Assembly (NCBI RefSeq): GCF_902859645.1
Contig: NZ_CADIJR010000018.1
Coordinates: 1-64,000, forward strand
Source: Achromobacter insuavis
Lineage (GTDB): Bacteria > Pseudomonadota > Gammaproteobacteria > Burkholderiales > Burkholderiaceae_B
Length of the DNA: 64,000 nt
Direction: 5' to 3'
Below, in pieces: positions 45,811-54,488 of the stretch; the first letter of the stretch is position 1; each line of letters opens with the position of its first letter. Below the pieces are notes generated by a model. It was given only the letters and a program-made list of their open reading frames with translations, was not told where the DNA came from and ran no database searches. Both the position numbers and the translations under genes were made by a program.

Positions 45811-46584
45811 ATGAAGCGCCATATTATCGCAGCCTCCCTCCTGGTCGCCGGCCTGTTCGCCGCGCCCGTCTCGCAATCGTTCGCCGCCGAGCCGGCCGCC
45901 GCGCGGCCGTCCGTCGTCATCGTGCACGGCGCCTTCGCCGACGGCTCGGACTGGGCCAAGGTGGTCGCCCTGCTGCAGGCCAAGGGCGTGCAGGTGCAGG
46001 CGGTGCAGAACCCGCTCGAATCGCTGGCCGGCGACGTGGCCGCGGCCAACCGCGCCATCGACAACCAGCCCGGCAAGGTGGTGCTGGTCGGCCATTCGTG
46101 GGGCGGCACGGTGATCACCGAGGCCGGCAACCATCCCAAGGTCGCCAGCCTGGTGTACGTGGCCGCGTTCGCGCCCGACGCCGGCCAGTCGGTGGCGACG
46201 CTGACCGAAGGCACGCCCAAGGCGCCGGGCTCGGACAGCATCGGCGCCGACAGCCACGGCTGGCTGAGCCTGTCGGCCGCCGGCCTGGCGCGCGATTTCG
46301 CGCAGGACGTGCCGGCCGCGCAGGCCAGGGTGATGGCGGCCACGCAGGGTCCCATCAAGGCCAGCGCCTTTGGCGAACCGGTGTCGACCGCCGCGTGGAA
46401 AACCAAGCCGTCGTGGTTCGTGGTCAGCAACCATGACCGCATGATCCTGCCGGCGCTGCAGCACCAGATGGCCAAGCGCATCGGCGCCAAGGTCACCGAC
46501 CTGCAGACCAGCCACGTGCCGCAGCAATCGCAGCCGGAGGCGGTGGCGCGGGTGATCCTGGACGCGGTGGCCAGCGTGAAGTGA
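45811..46584 (+). CDS. Secreted alpha/beta hydrolase
   Basis: This 257-residue protein has a Sec signal peptide (MKRHIIAASLLVAG, cleavage after QSFA, about residue 25). The hydrolase core has VIVHGAFADGSDW, the nucleophile Ser96 in GHSWGG, and a C-terminal SHVPQQS histidine. This sub-group (salicylate-esterase/MES-like) is common in environmental bacteria and usually annotated only as alpha/beta hydrolase. AAGGAA precedes ATG 45811. It is divergent from the HD-GYP/LuxR regulator and ends at a double hairpin. Confidence 0.9.
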   Translation: MKRHIIAASLLVAGLFAAPVSQSFAAEPAAARPSVVIVHGAFADGSDWAKVVALLQAKGVQVQAVQNPLESLAGDVAAANRAIDNQPGKVVLVGHSWGGTVITEAGNHPKVASLVYVAAFAPDAGQSVATLTEGTPKAPGSDSIGADSHGWLSLSAAGLARDFAQDVPAAQARVMAATQGPIKASAFGEPVSTAAWKTKPSWFVVSNHDRMILPALQHQMAKRIGAKVTDLQTSHVPQQSQPEAVARVILDAVASVK

Positions 46585-46589
46585 GGGCT

Positions 46590-46660
46590 GTGACCGCCCG
46601 GTGACGTGACATCGGGCGGTCACGCATGAACGCCGCGCGTCCGTCGGGACGCGCGGCGTT
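46590..46660. terminator. Two consecutive strong hairpins between convergent genes
   Basis: The first stem, GTGACCGCCCG/CGGGCGGTCAC (11 bp, 46590-46623), directly follows the hydrolase stop. The second, AACGCCGCGCGTCC/GGACGCGCGGCGTT (14 bp, 46629-46660), has loop GTCG and abuts the stop of the Crp-type gene. No long T-run follows. They probably act as bidirectional terminators for the convergent genes. Confidence 0.75.
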
Positions 46661-47359
46661 TCAGCATCCGGACGCCAGTTGTTCGAGCGGCGCGAGCCGC
46701 AGCACGTAGAGCGTGCCGCGGCGGCTGGCGATGATGCCTTCGCGGCGCCACTTGGAGAAGATGCGGCTGAGGGTCTCGGCCCGCATGCCGAGCTTGACGG
46801 CGATCTGCGAGTGGCTGAGCGGCAGCGCCAGTGGCTGGTCGGCCTGTGGCTTGCCGGCGCGCAGCACGTATTCGGCCAGCCGTTCCTCGGCCGAGCTGGA
46901 GGTGAGCCAGTCGATCTGGTCGGTGTGGTGGCGCACCAGGTTGGCGGCGTGCGTCATGACGCGGCAGGCGAAGCGGGCGTCGTCCAGGCACAGCTGCCGG
47001 AAGGCGTCGGCCTGCAGCAGGCAGCCGTTGCCGTCGGTGCGGGCGCGCACGCTGTGCAGGTGGCGCGGCGAGGTCTCGAACAGCGTCAGCGCCGACAGCC
47101 AGCCGCCCGGCCCGACGTGGCCGAAGACCTTGTCGCCGCCGTCGGCGGTGTAGCGCAGGCCCTGCACCGACCCTTCGCAGACCAGCAGGCACGAGGTCGC
47201 GGCCTGGCCTTCCGAGAACAGCGTGTCGCCGGCCTCGAACCGCAGCCAGCGGCTGCGTTCCGCCAGCGTGGCCAGCGCCGCGTCGCCGACGCCGTCGAAC
47301 CAGGGATGGCGGCGCAGGGCGGCCGTCAGGAGGGACTTTGACGAATTGACAATAGTCAT
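46661..47359 (-). CDS. Crp/Fnr-family transcriptional regulator
   Basis: The 232-residue protein has an N-terminal cyclic-nucleotide-type beta-roll (FEAGDTLFSEGQAATSCLLVCEGSVQ), a dimer helix and a C-terminal winged helix (LPLSHSQIAVKLGMRAETLSRIFSKWRREGII). The N-terminal cysteine cluster of FNR is absent, so a [4Fe-4S] sensor is unlikely; the effector is unknown. It is divergent from the FecBCD-like operon with a 99-bp gap that contains a Fur-like palindrome, so it may help control metal uptake. Start ATG 47359. Confidence 0.9.
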   Translation of the reverse strand: MTIVNSSKSLLTAALRRHPWFDGVGDAALATLAERSRWLRFEAGDTLFSEGQAATSCLLVCEGSVQGLRYTADGGDKVFGHVGPGGWLSALTLFETSPRHLHSVRARTDGNGCLLQADAFRQLCLDDARFACRVMTHAANLVRHHTDQIDWLTSSSAEERLAEYVLRAGKPQADQPLALPLSHSQIAVKLGMRAETLSRIFSKWRREGIIASRRGTLYVLRLAPLEQLASGC

Positions 47360-47388
47360 TTGAGGGAGCGGCCCCGCCGCTTAGAATT

Positions 47389-47409
47389 AAATAAGATTGA
47401 TTCTTATTT
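47389..47409. promoter_or_regulatory. Fur-like palindrome upstream of the metal ABC operon
   Basis: Perfect 8-bp arms AAATAAGA/TCTTATTT flank TTGAT. The central TAAGATTGATTCTTA agrees with most of the Fur consensus TGAnAATnATTnTCA. It lies 50 bp before the binding-protein start and just upstream of the divergent Crp-type gene. Confidence 0.65.
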
Positions 47410-47458
47410 GTAATGGTACCACCGCGCCATCCGGCGCCGTCCGTTCCCCTCATTTCCC

Positions 47459-48529
47459 ATGGCTATCCGATTCCTGCGCAGTGCCGCGTTCGCGGCGCTG
47501 GTCCTGTTGCCGCCCGCCGTCCTGCCGGCCCCCACCGCCTTCACCGACATGCTGGGCAACCCGGTGCCGCTGGCGGCGCCCGCGCGCCGCGTGGTCACGC
47601 TGCCGATGCCCGCGGGTTCGCTGCTGATTTCGCTGGACGGCGGCGCGCAGCATCTGGCCGGCATGCACCCCAACGCCCATGAACTGATGAAGGACGGCCT
47701 GCTGGCGCGCATGTTCCCGGCCCTCGCCGCCGTCCGGACGGACATCACGCGTTCGGGCTTCGCGCCCAACGTCGAGACGCTGCTGCAGATCCAGCCGGAC
47801 CTGGTGTGGCAGTGGGGGCACATGGGCGACGACCTGATCGCGCCGCTGCGCAACGCCGGCCTGCCGGTGGCGGCGCTGCTGTATGGCGACGAGGCGCGCA
47901 GCCGCGAATGGATCCGGTTGATGGGCCGGTCGCTGGGGCAGGAGGCGCGCGCCGCGGCGCAGCTGGCGTGGCGCGACCAGGTGCGGGCGGACATCGCCAA
48001 GGTGACCGACGGCCTGCGGCCCGACCAGCGTCCGGGCGTGCTGTACCTGGCGCGCTACGCGCCGCAGCTGCGCGCCTCGGGCGCGGGCACCAGCTTCGAC
48101 GATGACATCCGCCTGGCCGGCGGCCGCAATGTGGCGGCGGCGATCGGCAGCGGGCAGACGATCAACATCGAACAGCTCATGGCGTGGGCGCCGGACGTGA
48201 TCCTGCTGAACAACTTCGAGCCCGGGCTGACGCCGGCCATGCTGTATCAAGACCCCCTGTTCGCCGACATTCCGGCGGTGCGCAACCATCGCGTCTACAA
48301 GATCCCGGCCGGCGGCTACCTGTGGGATCCGCCCAGCCAGGAGTCGCCGCTGTACTGGCAGTGGCTGAGCCAGCTGCTGCACCCGGACCGCTTCGACTGG
48401 CCGCTGCGCGAGCACATCGCGCAGGCCTACACGCAGCTGTATGGCCACACGCCCGATGCGGCGGATATCGACACCGTGCTGCACGCGCGGCAGAACCTGG
48501 GAGCCGCCGGCTATGACCGCCTGCGCTGA
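47459..48529 (+). CDS. Periplasmic metal-chelate binding protein (FecB/BtuF type)
   Basis: A 356-residue protein with a signal peptide (cleavage after LPAPTA or nearby, about residue 24) and the type III helical-backbone binding fold: FTDMLGNPVPLAAPARRVVTLP, NVETLLQIQPDLVWQWG, then a long helix and EQLMAWAPDVILLNN. It hands its ligand to the FecCD-type permease encoded next (17-bp overlap). Fe(III)-siderophore is the default ligand given the Fur-like box and TonB receptor. However, this fold also carries cobalamin, haem and molybdate/tungstate, so the metal is not certain. Confidence 0.9.
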   Translation: MAIRFLRSAAFAALVLLPPAVLPAPTAFTDMLGNPVPLAAPARRVVTLPMPAGSLLISLDGGAQHLAGMHPNAHELMKDGLLARMFPALAAVRTDITRSGFAPNVETLLQIQPDLVWQWGHMGDDLIAPLRNAGLPVAALLYGDEARSREWIRLMGRSLGQEARAAAQLAWRDQVRADIAKVTDGLRPDQRPGVLYLARYAPQLRASGAGTSFDDDIRLAGGRNVAAAIGSGQTINIEQLMAWAPDVILLNNFEPGLTPAMLYQDPLFADIPAVRNHRVYKIPAGGYLWDPPSQESPLYWQWLSQLLHPDRFDWPLREHIAQAYTQLYGHTPDAADIDTVLHARQNLGAAGYDRLR

Positions 48530-49589
48530 ATCCGTGCCGCTCGAGGCGGGCGTGGCGCGCCGCCGCCTGGCCTGGCCGTGGCTGTTGATGGCGCTGGCGT
48601 TGCCGGCGTCGATGCTGGCGGCGCTGTGCGTGGGCCGCTACCCGCTGCCGCTGGCGCATGTGTCCAGCGTGCTGGCGGGGCTGGCGCTGCCCGACGGCCT
48701 GGCCGACTGGCTGCCGGCCGTCAGCGGCGCCGAACAGCGCGTGGTGCTGCAGGTGCGGCTGCCGCGGGTGCTGCTGTCGGTGCTGGCCGGTTCCAGCCTG
48801 GCGCTGTGCGGCGCGGCGCTGCAGGGTGCGTTCCGCAATCCGCTGGTGGGGCCGCAGATCCTTGGCATCTCGTCCGGCGCGGCGTTCGGCGGCTGCGCCG
48901 CGATCCTGCTGTTCTCGTCGCTGTGGGCGACGCTGGGGCTGGCCTTCGCCGGCGGCCTGCTGGCGGTGGCCATCGTCTATCTGCTGGGCCGCACGCAGGG
49001 CCGCACCACCATCCTGATGCTGGTGCTGGCGGGCGTGGTCACCAGCGCTTTCTTCTCCGCGCTGATCTCGCTGGCCACGTACTTCGCGGACCCCAACGAC
49101 AGCCTGCCGGCGATCGTGTTCTGGCTGATGGGCAGCTTCGCCACGGCCTCGTACGTCAAGCTGGCCGCGGCCGCGCTGCCGATCGCGGCGGGCATGGGCC
49201 TGCTGTATGCGCTGCGGTTCCGCATCAACGTGCTGTCGCTGGGCGATGAGCAGGCCAGCGCCATGGGCATCGCGGTCGAGCCGCTGCGCTGGCTGCTGCT
49301 GGGCTGCGCCACGCTGGTGGTGTCGGCCAGCGTGGCGGTGTCCGGCACGGTGGGCTGGGTCGGGCTGGTGGTGCCGCACATCGCGCGCATGCTGGTCGGC
49401 CCGGATCACCGCGCGCTGCTGCCGGCCAGCGCGCTCATCGGCGGCACCTACATGGTGTGGGTCGATACGGTGGCGCGCAGCGCCACCAGCGCCGAGATTC
49501 CGCTGGGCGTGATCACCGCGCTGATCGGCGCGCCGCTGTTCGCCTGGCTGCTGCGCCGCACGCAGGGCGGGGGAGCGCACCATGCTTGA
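48513..49589 (+). CDS. FecCD-family ABC transporter permease
   Basis: The 358-residue inner-membrane protein has about ten helices and the FecCD/BtuC motifs RLPRVLLSVLAGSSLALCGAALQG, the FRNPLVGPQILGISSGAAFG loop, and GWVGLVVPHIARMLVGPDHR (ATPase contact). ATG 48513 overlaps the binding-protein gene. Only one permease gene is present, so it forms a homodimer as in BtuC-type importers. It overlaps the ATPase gene by 8 bp. Confidence 0.93.
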   Translation: MTACAESVPLEAGVARRRLAWPWLLMALALPASMLAALCVGRYPLPLAHVSSVLAGLALPDGLADWLPAVSGAEQRVVLQVRLPRVLLSVLAGSSLALCGAALQGAFRNPLVGPQILGISSGAAFGGCAAILLFSSLWATLGLAFAGGLLAVAIVYLLGRTQGRTTILMLVLAGVVTSAFFSALISLATYFADPNDSLPAIVFWLMGSFATASYVKLAAAALPIAAGMGLLYALRFRINVLSLGDEQASAMGIAVEPLRWLLLGCATLVVSASVAVSGTVGWVGLVVPHIARMLVGPDHRALLPASALIGGTYMVWVDTVARSATSAEIPLGVITALIGAPLFAWLLRRTQGGGAHHA

Positions 49590-50319
49590 GCTCGATCGCC
49601 TGGCGGTGCAGGCGGGCGGCCGCCGCCTGTTGTCGGACCTGTCGCTGCGCGTGCGCGGCGGCGAGATCCTGGCGGTGCTGGGACCGAACGGCCGCGGCAA
49701 GACCTCGCTGCTCAAGACCCTGCTGGGCCTGCGGGCGCCGGCCGCCGGCGCGGTGCGCCTGCAAGGCCACGCCGCCTACGTGCCGCAGCGCACCGACGCG
49801 CTGTTCGCCTACGACGTGCTGGCGATGGTGACGATGGGCCGCGCCCGCCATCTGCGCTGGTATGCGTCGCCCGGCCCGCGCGACCGCGAGATCGCCCGCG
49901 ACTGCCTGCGGGCGGTGGGGCTGGAGTCGTTGGCCGGGCGGCCGTTCCAGGCCTTGAGCGGCGGCCAGCAGCAACTGGTGTGCATCGCGCGGGCCATGGC
50001 CAGCGCCAGTTCCATCATCGTGCTCGACGAACCGGGCGCGGCGCTGGACCTGCGCAACCAGGACATCATCCTGTCGCTCTTGCGCCGACTGGCGCGCGAG
50101 CAGGGCCTGGCGGTGGTGTTCTCGACCCACCAGCCGCAGCACGCGCAGCACATCGCCGGCCAGACGCTGCTGATGCATGACGACGCCTGCGAAGTCGGCC
50201 CCACTGACCGCATGTGCACCGACGAACGCCTGAGCCGCCTGTACCGCATGCCGGTGCGGGTGGCGTCGCTGAGCGGCGAGGCCGGCGAGGTACGCGGCGT
50301 GATTCCTCTTTTCCGTTGA
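49582..50319 (+). CDS. FecE-type ABC transporter ATPase
   Basis: The 245-residue ATPase has Walker A GPNGRGKTS, the Y-loop AAYVPQRTDALFAYDVLAM, signature LSGGQQQLVCIARAM, Walker B IIVLDEPGAALD and switch FSTHQP. The fold and Q-loop match siderophore/cobalamin importers. An arginine sits in the P-loop where alanine is common (NGRGKT), a known variant in this group. It overlaps the permease gene and is followed after 3 bp by an uncharacterised gene. Confidence 0.94.
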   Translation: MLELDRLAVQAGGRRLLSDLSLRVRGGEILAVLGPNGRGKTSLLKTLLGLRAPAAGAVRLQGHAAYVPQRTDALFAYDVLAMVTMGRARHLRWYASPGPRDREIARDCLRAVGLESLAGRPFQALSGGQQQLVCIARAMASASSIIVLDEPGAALDLRNQDIILSLLRRLAREQGLAVVFSTHQPQHAQHIAGQTLLMHDDACEVGPTDRMCTDERLSRLYRMPVRVASLSGEAGEVRGVIPLFR

Positions 50320-50322
50320 TCC

Positions 50323-50928
50323 ATGATGACTTCCATCGTCTACCTGAACCACTGGAGCGGCAATGGCCCCGCCGCGCTCACCGGCGGCGAGCGGCCGCGC
50401 GCCGTGGCCGAACCGCTGTATGGCTTGGAGCGGCTCGACCTGGCGCGCGTGCGTGCCTTGCTGGTGCCCGCCAACGTCGACCAGCGCTATCTGCTCGGGC
50501 AGCGCGACCGGCTTGAAGCCTGGCTGCTGGCCGGCGGCGCCATGGTGTTCAACGGCCACGTCGCCTATCCGTTCCTGCGCTGGCTGCGGCCGTTCGCGCC
50601 GGGGGCGGCGCGCGGCCTGGACGGCCTGCGGGTGCATCGCGCCGCCGCGCATCCGGTGTTCGAGGGCGTCGATCCCGAACACCTGACCTTCCGGCGCGGC
50701 GTGGCGGGCTTCTACGCGCGGGGCGGCAACCCGCCGCCCGACGGCGCGCGGGTGCTGAACACCCTGGGCCCGGACGCCCTGCCGGTGGACTGGGTGCTGG
50801 CGCTGCCCGGCGGCGGCCGCCTGCTGACGCACAGCGGCAACGACCTGTGGATGTACGCGGGCAGCGCCGACAGCGCCGGGCGCATCGTGCCGCAGCTGTT
50901 CGACTGGCTGTGGGGAGACGCCGCATGA
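50323..50928 (+). CDS. Uncharacterised cytoplasmic protein of the metal-uptake operon (GATase-like fold?)
   Basis: The 201-residue protein has no signal peptide or membrane segment. The pattern ARVRALLVPANVDQRYLLGQRDRLEAWLLAGGAMVFNG (in pieces: a beta strand, a helix, then a G-G-x-x-V-F-N-G turn) resembles class I glutamine-amidotransferase-like or ThuA-like Rossmann folds. The nucleophilic cysteine of amidotransferases is not evident. It overlaps the next gene by 4 bp (ATGA), and that gene shares the same style, so the two probably work as a pair. Function unknown; intracellular handling of the imported chelate is one possibility. Confidence 0.8.
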   Translation: MMTSIVYLNHWSGNGPAALTGGERPRAVAEPLYGLERLDLARVRALLVPANVDQRYLLGQRDRLEAWLLAGGAMVFNGHVAYPFLRWLRPFAPGAARGLDGLRVHRAAAHPVFEGVDPEHLTFRRGVAGFYARGGNPPPDGARVLNTLGPDALPVDWVLALPGGGRLLTHSGNDLWMYAGSADSAGRIVPQLFDWLWGDAA

Positions 50929-51563
50929 CCGCCGCCATGGCCTCGCGCACCCCCGTGATCGCGGCGCTGGACGCCGGCACGTATTACCACCACCGCACCT
51001 TCCACACGCCGGAACTGACGCCGTATCTCGACCGCTTCATTTACCTGCCCGAGCTGGACGACGCCGCGCTGGCGGACTGCGACGCCCTGATCGTGTCGTG
51101 CCGGACCCACCCGGACCTGCTCGTGCCGCACCGCGCGCGCTTCGCCCGTTTCCTGGCCTCGGGCAGGACGCTGGTGGCGATGGGCGAGACCGGCTCGCAC
51201 CGCTGGCTGGATGGCGTGCATTGGACCGATTGCGAAGTGAATTTCTGGTGGTGGAAGACCCCGGGCGCCGATTCGGGCCTGCGCCTGGCGCAACCCGCGC
51301 ACCCGCTGTTTTCACACCTGACGCTGGCCGACGCCACCTGGCATCAGCACGGCACCTTCACGCCGCCGCCGGGCGCGGTCTCGCTGATCGACAAGGCCGG
51401 CGCGGGCTCGGTGCTGTACGAGGACCGCCACAGCACGGCGGGGCGGCTGATCGTGACCTCGCTGGATCCGATGTACCACCACGGCAGCTATTTCATGCCC
51501 GCCGCGTCCCGTTTCCTGCGGGGCTTCCTGCCCTGGCTGAAAGCTTCCACTCCCGCCGCCTGA
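50925..51563 (+). CDS. Second uncharacterised protein of the metal-uptake operon (GATase-like fold?)
   Basis: This 212-residue cytoplasmic protein starts at ATG 50925, overlapping the preceding stop. It shows ADCDALIVSCRTHPDLLVPH, RFLASGRTLVAMGETG, a tryptophan-rich NFWWWKT segment and several histidine-containing motifs (TWHQHGTF, MYHHGSY) that could bind metal or a cofactor. The strand-helix-GxTLVAMGE arrangement again suggests an amidotransferase-like fold. It is 44 bp before the TonB receptor gene. I know no assigned function. Confidence 0.8.
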   Translation: MTAAMASRTPVIAALDAGTYYHHRTFHTPELTPYLDRFIYLPELDDAALADCDALIVSCRTHPDLLVPHRARFARFLASGRTLVAMGETGSHRWLDGVHWTDCEVNFWWWKTPGADSGLRLAQPAHPLFSHLTLADATWHQHGTFTPPPGAVSLIDKAGAGSVLYEDRHSTAGRLIVTSLDPMYHHGSYFMPAASRFLRGFLPWLKASTPAA

Positions 51564-51607
51564 GGCGGCGCGGTCCGACCCCTTGGTCTTTTCTATCGCG
51601 TCCACGT

Positions 51608-53770
51608 ATGTCACGTCCTTCCTCTCTCTCGCCCCTCGTCCGCGCCAGCCTGCTGACCGCCGCGGCCATTGGCGCGCCGGCGGCCGCCGCCGACGCGCCG
51701 CAACTTCCCGCCATCCAGGTCAGCGCCGAGCGTCCGGCCGATGACGGACGCCTGCGGCCCCTGGGCGCCACGCCCGCGCCCGCCACCATCGACCACGCGG
51801 TGACGCAGCCGGTCACGGTGATCGAGCGCCAGGACATCGAGCGCCTCAACACCGACAGCACCCTCGACCTGCTGGGCCGCGTGCCCAACGCCACCGTCAG
51901 CCGCAGCGGCGGCATCGCCGGCACCATCTTCCTGCGCGGGCTGAACACCAACGACATGCGGGTGCCGATGTTCATCGACGGCGACCGCTTCCGCGGCCGC
52001 AACACGCTGCAGTTCATGCTGATCAGCCCGACCGAGATCGAACAGGTCGAGGTGGTGCGCGGCCCGGATTCGTCGCGCTTCGGCAGCGACGGGCTGGGCG
52101 GCCTGATCAACTTCGTCACCAAGCGCGGCCATGGCAACCTGGAGCAGCCGTTCAGCCTGAACGGCGGCGAAGCCTCGGTCACGTACCGCAGCAACGGCCA
52201 CGGCGTGCAGAGCAACGTGGCGGTGGAAGGCGCGGGCGATGGCTTCGACCTGCGCGTCTACGCCACCGGCCGCCGCGCCAGCAACTACGACAGCGCCACG
52301 GGCGACGTGCCCAACAGCGACTTCCGCGGCGCGGGCGGCGGCATCGTGCTGGGCTACATGCCCGATGCCCGCCAGCGCATCGAGGCCAGCGCGCGCGTGG
52401 CCTACGTCAAGGACGGCGCCGCCGGCACCGTGCCGCCGTATCCCGCCGCCAGCAGCCGGCGCGACCCCAACCGCGTCAAGCAGGCCCGGCTGGCCTATAC
52501 CGGCGAATTCGACGGCGCCATCAGCGCGCTCAAGGCCAGCGTCTACGTCAACGAGTTCGATACCTGGATGTCGGCGCGTAACCAGACCAACCCGGCGCGC
52601 CTGGTCGAGACCCGCAGCCATGTGATCGGCCCGGTGGTCTATGGCGGCAGCGTGGCCGCGACGGTGCCGTGGGCGCAGACCACCACCACCTTCGGCCTGG
52701 ACTTCATGCACGAGCGCCGGCCCGGCTCGGAAAGCCGCAGCGACATCACGGTCTACCGGCCCAACGGCACCTCGACCACCACCAGCACGCCCTACGCCAA
52801 GACCGGCCCCAACCAGTACCAGACCAACGTCGGCGCCTTCCTGACGACGGAGTGGAAGCCCGCGCCCAAGTGGACCGTGACCGCCGGCGGCCGCTTCGAC
52901 TGGTTCCGTTCCGACGTGGGCCTGGATGCGCTGCCGTCGCCCAACCTGCTGCCGGCCTTCCGCGCCGCGCAGGACAGCAAGCAGACCGCCACCACCGGCA
53001 GCCTGGGCCTGTCGTATCGCGCCACCGACGTGGTCGAACTGCTGGGCAGCGTCGGCACCTCGTTCCGCATGCCGTGGACGTCCGAGATGTTCAGCGCCGG
53101 CTACACCGGCACCAGCTACACCATTCCCAACCCCGAGCTGAAGCCCGAGCGCGGCACCACCGTCGAGGGCGGCACGCGCCTGCACTTCGATAGCGCCACG
53201 GTCGGCCTGACCGCTTTCCGCAGCGACTACCGCGACTTCCTGGAGAACGCCACCACGACCTACCTGGGCCTGCCCGCGACCCAGCGCCGCAACGTCGGCA
53301 AGGTGCGCATCCAGGGGGTGGAGACCGATTGGCGCTGGCAGCTGACGCGCACCGTCAACCTGTACGGCAACGCCAGCTATCTGCACGCCACCAACCGCAA
53401 CACCGACCGGCCGCTGGCCTCCATCGCACCGCTCAGCGGCATCGTGGGCCTGCAGTATGTGGGCGCCAACGAGGCCTACGCGCTGAGCGGCGAGGTGCAG
53501 TGGGCCAAGGGCCAGAGCCGCTATGACGCCCGCACCGAATACCCGGCGGCCGGCTACGGCGTGGTCAACCTGTACGCGCAATTGCAGCTGGACCGCCTGG
53601 GCCTGCCGCAACTGGGCAATACCCAGGTGGTGCTGGGCGTGAACAACCTGTTCGACCGCGCCTACCGCACGGCCGCGACCTCGTCCAACGTGGCCTACGC
53701 CATGACCGACCTGAACCCGCTGCTGGAGCCGGGCCGCAGCTTCAGCCTGACGCTGCGCACGCGCTTCTGA
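51608..53770 (+). CDS. TonB-dependent outer-membrane receptor of the metal ABC operon
   Basis: A 720-residue receptor from ATG 51608 with signal peptide (cleavage after AAAA, about residue 28) and a TonB-box-like AIQVSAER. The plug contains PVTVIERQDIERLNTDSTLDLL, IFLRGLNTNDMRV and EIEQVEVVRGPDSSRFGSDGLGG in successive strands; the barrel ends in phenylalanine (SLTLRTRF). The plug is closer to the BtuB/haem/metal-chelate group than to the large hydroxamate receptors. It has no STN domain. It is co-directional with the ABC genes and ends at a strong terminator, so it should import the ligand handled by that transporter. Confidence 0.92.
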   Translation: MSRPSSLSPLVRASLLTAAAIGAPAAAADAPQLPAIQVSAERPADDGRLRPLGATPAPATIDHAVTQPVTVIERQDIERLNTDSTLDLLGRVPNATVSRSGGIAGTIFLRGLNTNDMRVPMFIDGDRFRGRNTLQFMLISPTEIEQVEVVRGPDSSRFGSDGLGGLINFVTKRGHGNLEQPFSLNGGEASVTYRSNGHGVQSNVAVEGAGDGFDLRVYATGRRASNYDSATGDVPNSDFRGAGGGIVLGYMPDARQRIEASARVAYVKDGAAGTVPPYPAASSRRDPNRVKQARLAYTGEFDGAISALKASVYVNEFDTWMSARNQTNPARLVETRSHVIGPVVYGGSVAATVPWAQTTTTFGLDFMHERRPGSESRSDITVYRPNGTSTTTSTPYAKTGPNQYQTNVGAFLTTEWKPAPKWTVTAGGRFDWFRSDVGLDALPSPNLLPAFRAAQDSKQTATTGSLGLSYRATDVVELLGSVGTSFRMPWTSEMFSAGYTGTSYTIPNPELKPERGTTVEGGTRLHFDSATVGLTAFRSDYRDFLENATTTYLGLPATQRRNVGKVRIQGVETDWRWQLTRTVNLYGNASYLHATNRNTDRPLASIAPLSGIVGLQYVGANEAYALSGEVQWAKGQSRYDARTEYPAAGYGVVNLYAQLQLDRLGLPQLGNTQVVLGVNNLFDRAYRTAATSSNVAYAMTDLNPLLEPGRSFSLTLRTRF

Positions 53771-53783
53771 TAGCCCCCCGCTG

Positions 53784-53814
53784 GCCGGCCGCCTGGCGCG
53801 GCCGGCTTTTTTTT
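53784..53814 (+). terminator. Intrinsic terminator after the TonB receptor gene
   Basis: A 9-bp GC stem, GCCGGCCGC/GCGGCCGGC, with loop CTGGC is followed by eight T residues. It sits only 15 bp before the start of the FmdE-like gene, so it should strongly reduce that gene's expression or act as an attenuator. Confidence 0.88.
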
Positions 53815-53829
53815 CTTATGGAGACCTTC

Positions 53830-54381
53830 ATGACCATTCCGACCATTCCCGCCGGCAGCGAGCTGCGCGTGCAGGGCGAGCAGGGCCCCCTGCGGATTCC
53901 GTTCGACGCGGTCATGGCCTATCACGGCCACGGCGCGCTCGCCATGCTGGCGCTGATCTTCCAGGGGCTGCGCGGCGCGCTGGCCCGGCTGGAAGAGGGC
54001 GGGGCGCCGGTGCCGCGCGGCGAACTGAGCGTGGTCAGCGGCCATCCCGGGCCGGGCGTGCGCGATGCCATCGAGTTCGCCACCCGCGCCGTCACCCGCG
54101 GCTGTTACCGGATCGACCTGTCGCTGCCCGAGGCGCGCTACAGCCAGGCCGCGGACAAGTCGTACAGCTTCTGGCTGGCGCGCGGCGAGCGGCGGGTGCA
54201 GGCGGTGCTGCGCGAAGGCGTGCTGCCGCCTGAGTTCTTCGCCCTGCTGGGCAACCCGGCGCCCGAGGCGCAGCGCGAACATGCGCGGCTGCGGGCGCGG
54301 ATCGCGGAAACGGTGCTGGGGCAGGCGCCGGAGGCGTTGTTCGTGTTCAACCAGCTCGACCAGGCCGTTACGGCTCCTTGA
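53830..54381 (+). CDS. FmdE-like protein
   Basis: The 183-residue protein begins at ATG 53830, which has GGAG six bases upstream; an ATG at 53818 is inside that ribosome site. The motif YHGHGALAMLALIFQGL and the later VVSGHPGPGVRDAIEF plus RGCYRID follow the layout of the FmdE family (molybdenum formylmethanofuran dehydrogenase subunit E). FmdE members usually have HGHxC and CGVDA motifs; here the cysteines of those two motifs are replaced. The family often accompanies metal or tetrapyrrole transport genes. A role in metal-cofactor binding is possible. It follows a terminator, so expression may be attenuated. Confidence 0.6.
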   Translation: MTIPTIPAGSELRVQGEQGPLRIPFDAVMAYHGHGALAMLALIFQGLRGALARLEEGGAPVPRGELSVVSGHPGPGVRDAIEFATRAVTRGCYRIDLSLPEARYSQAADKSYSFWLARGERRVQAVLREGVLPPEFFALLGNPAPEAQREHARLRARIAETVLGQAPEALFVFNQLDQAVTAP

Positions 54382-54488
54382 CGCGGATCCGGTCATTTAT
54401 TTATTCAGGGAACTGAAAGGATTGGGCCCGGTCCATAGCCAACGGATTGGCCGCCGGCCAGTCCGCCCAACAGATCAAGGAACCCCTC

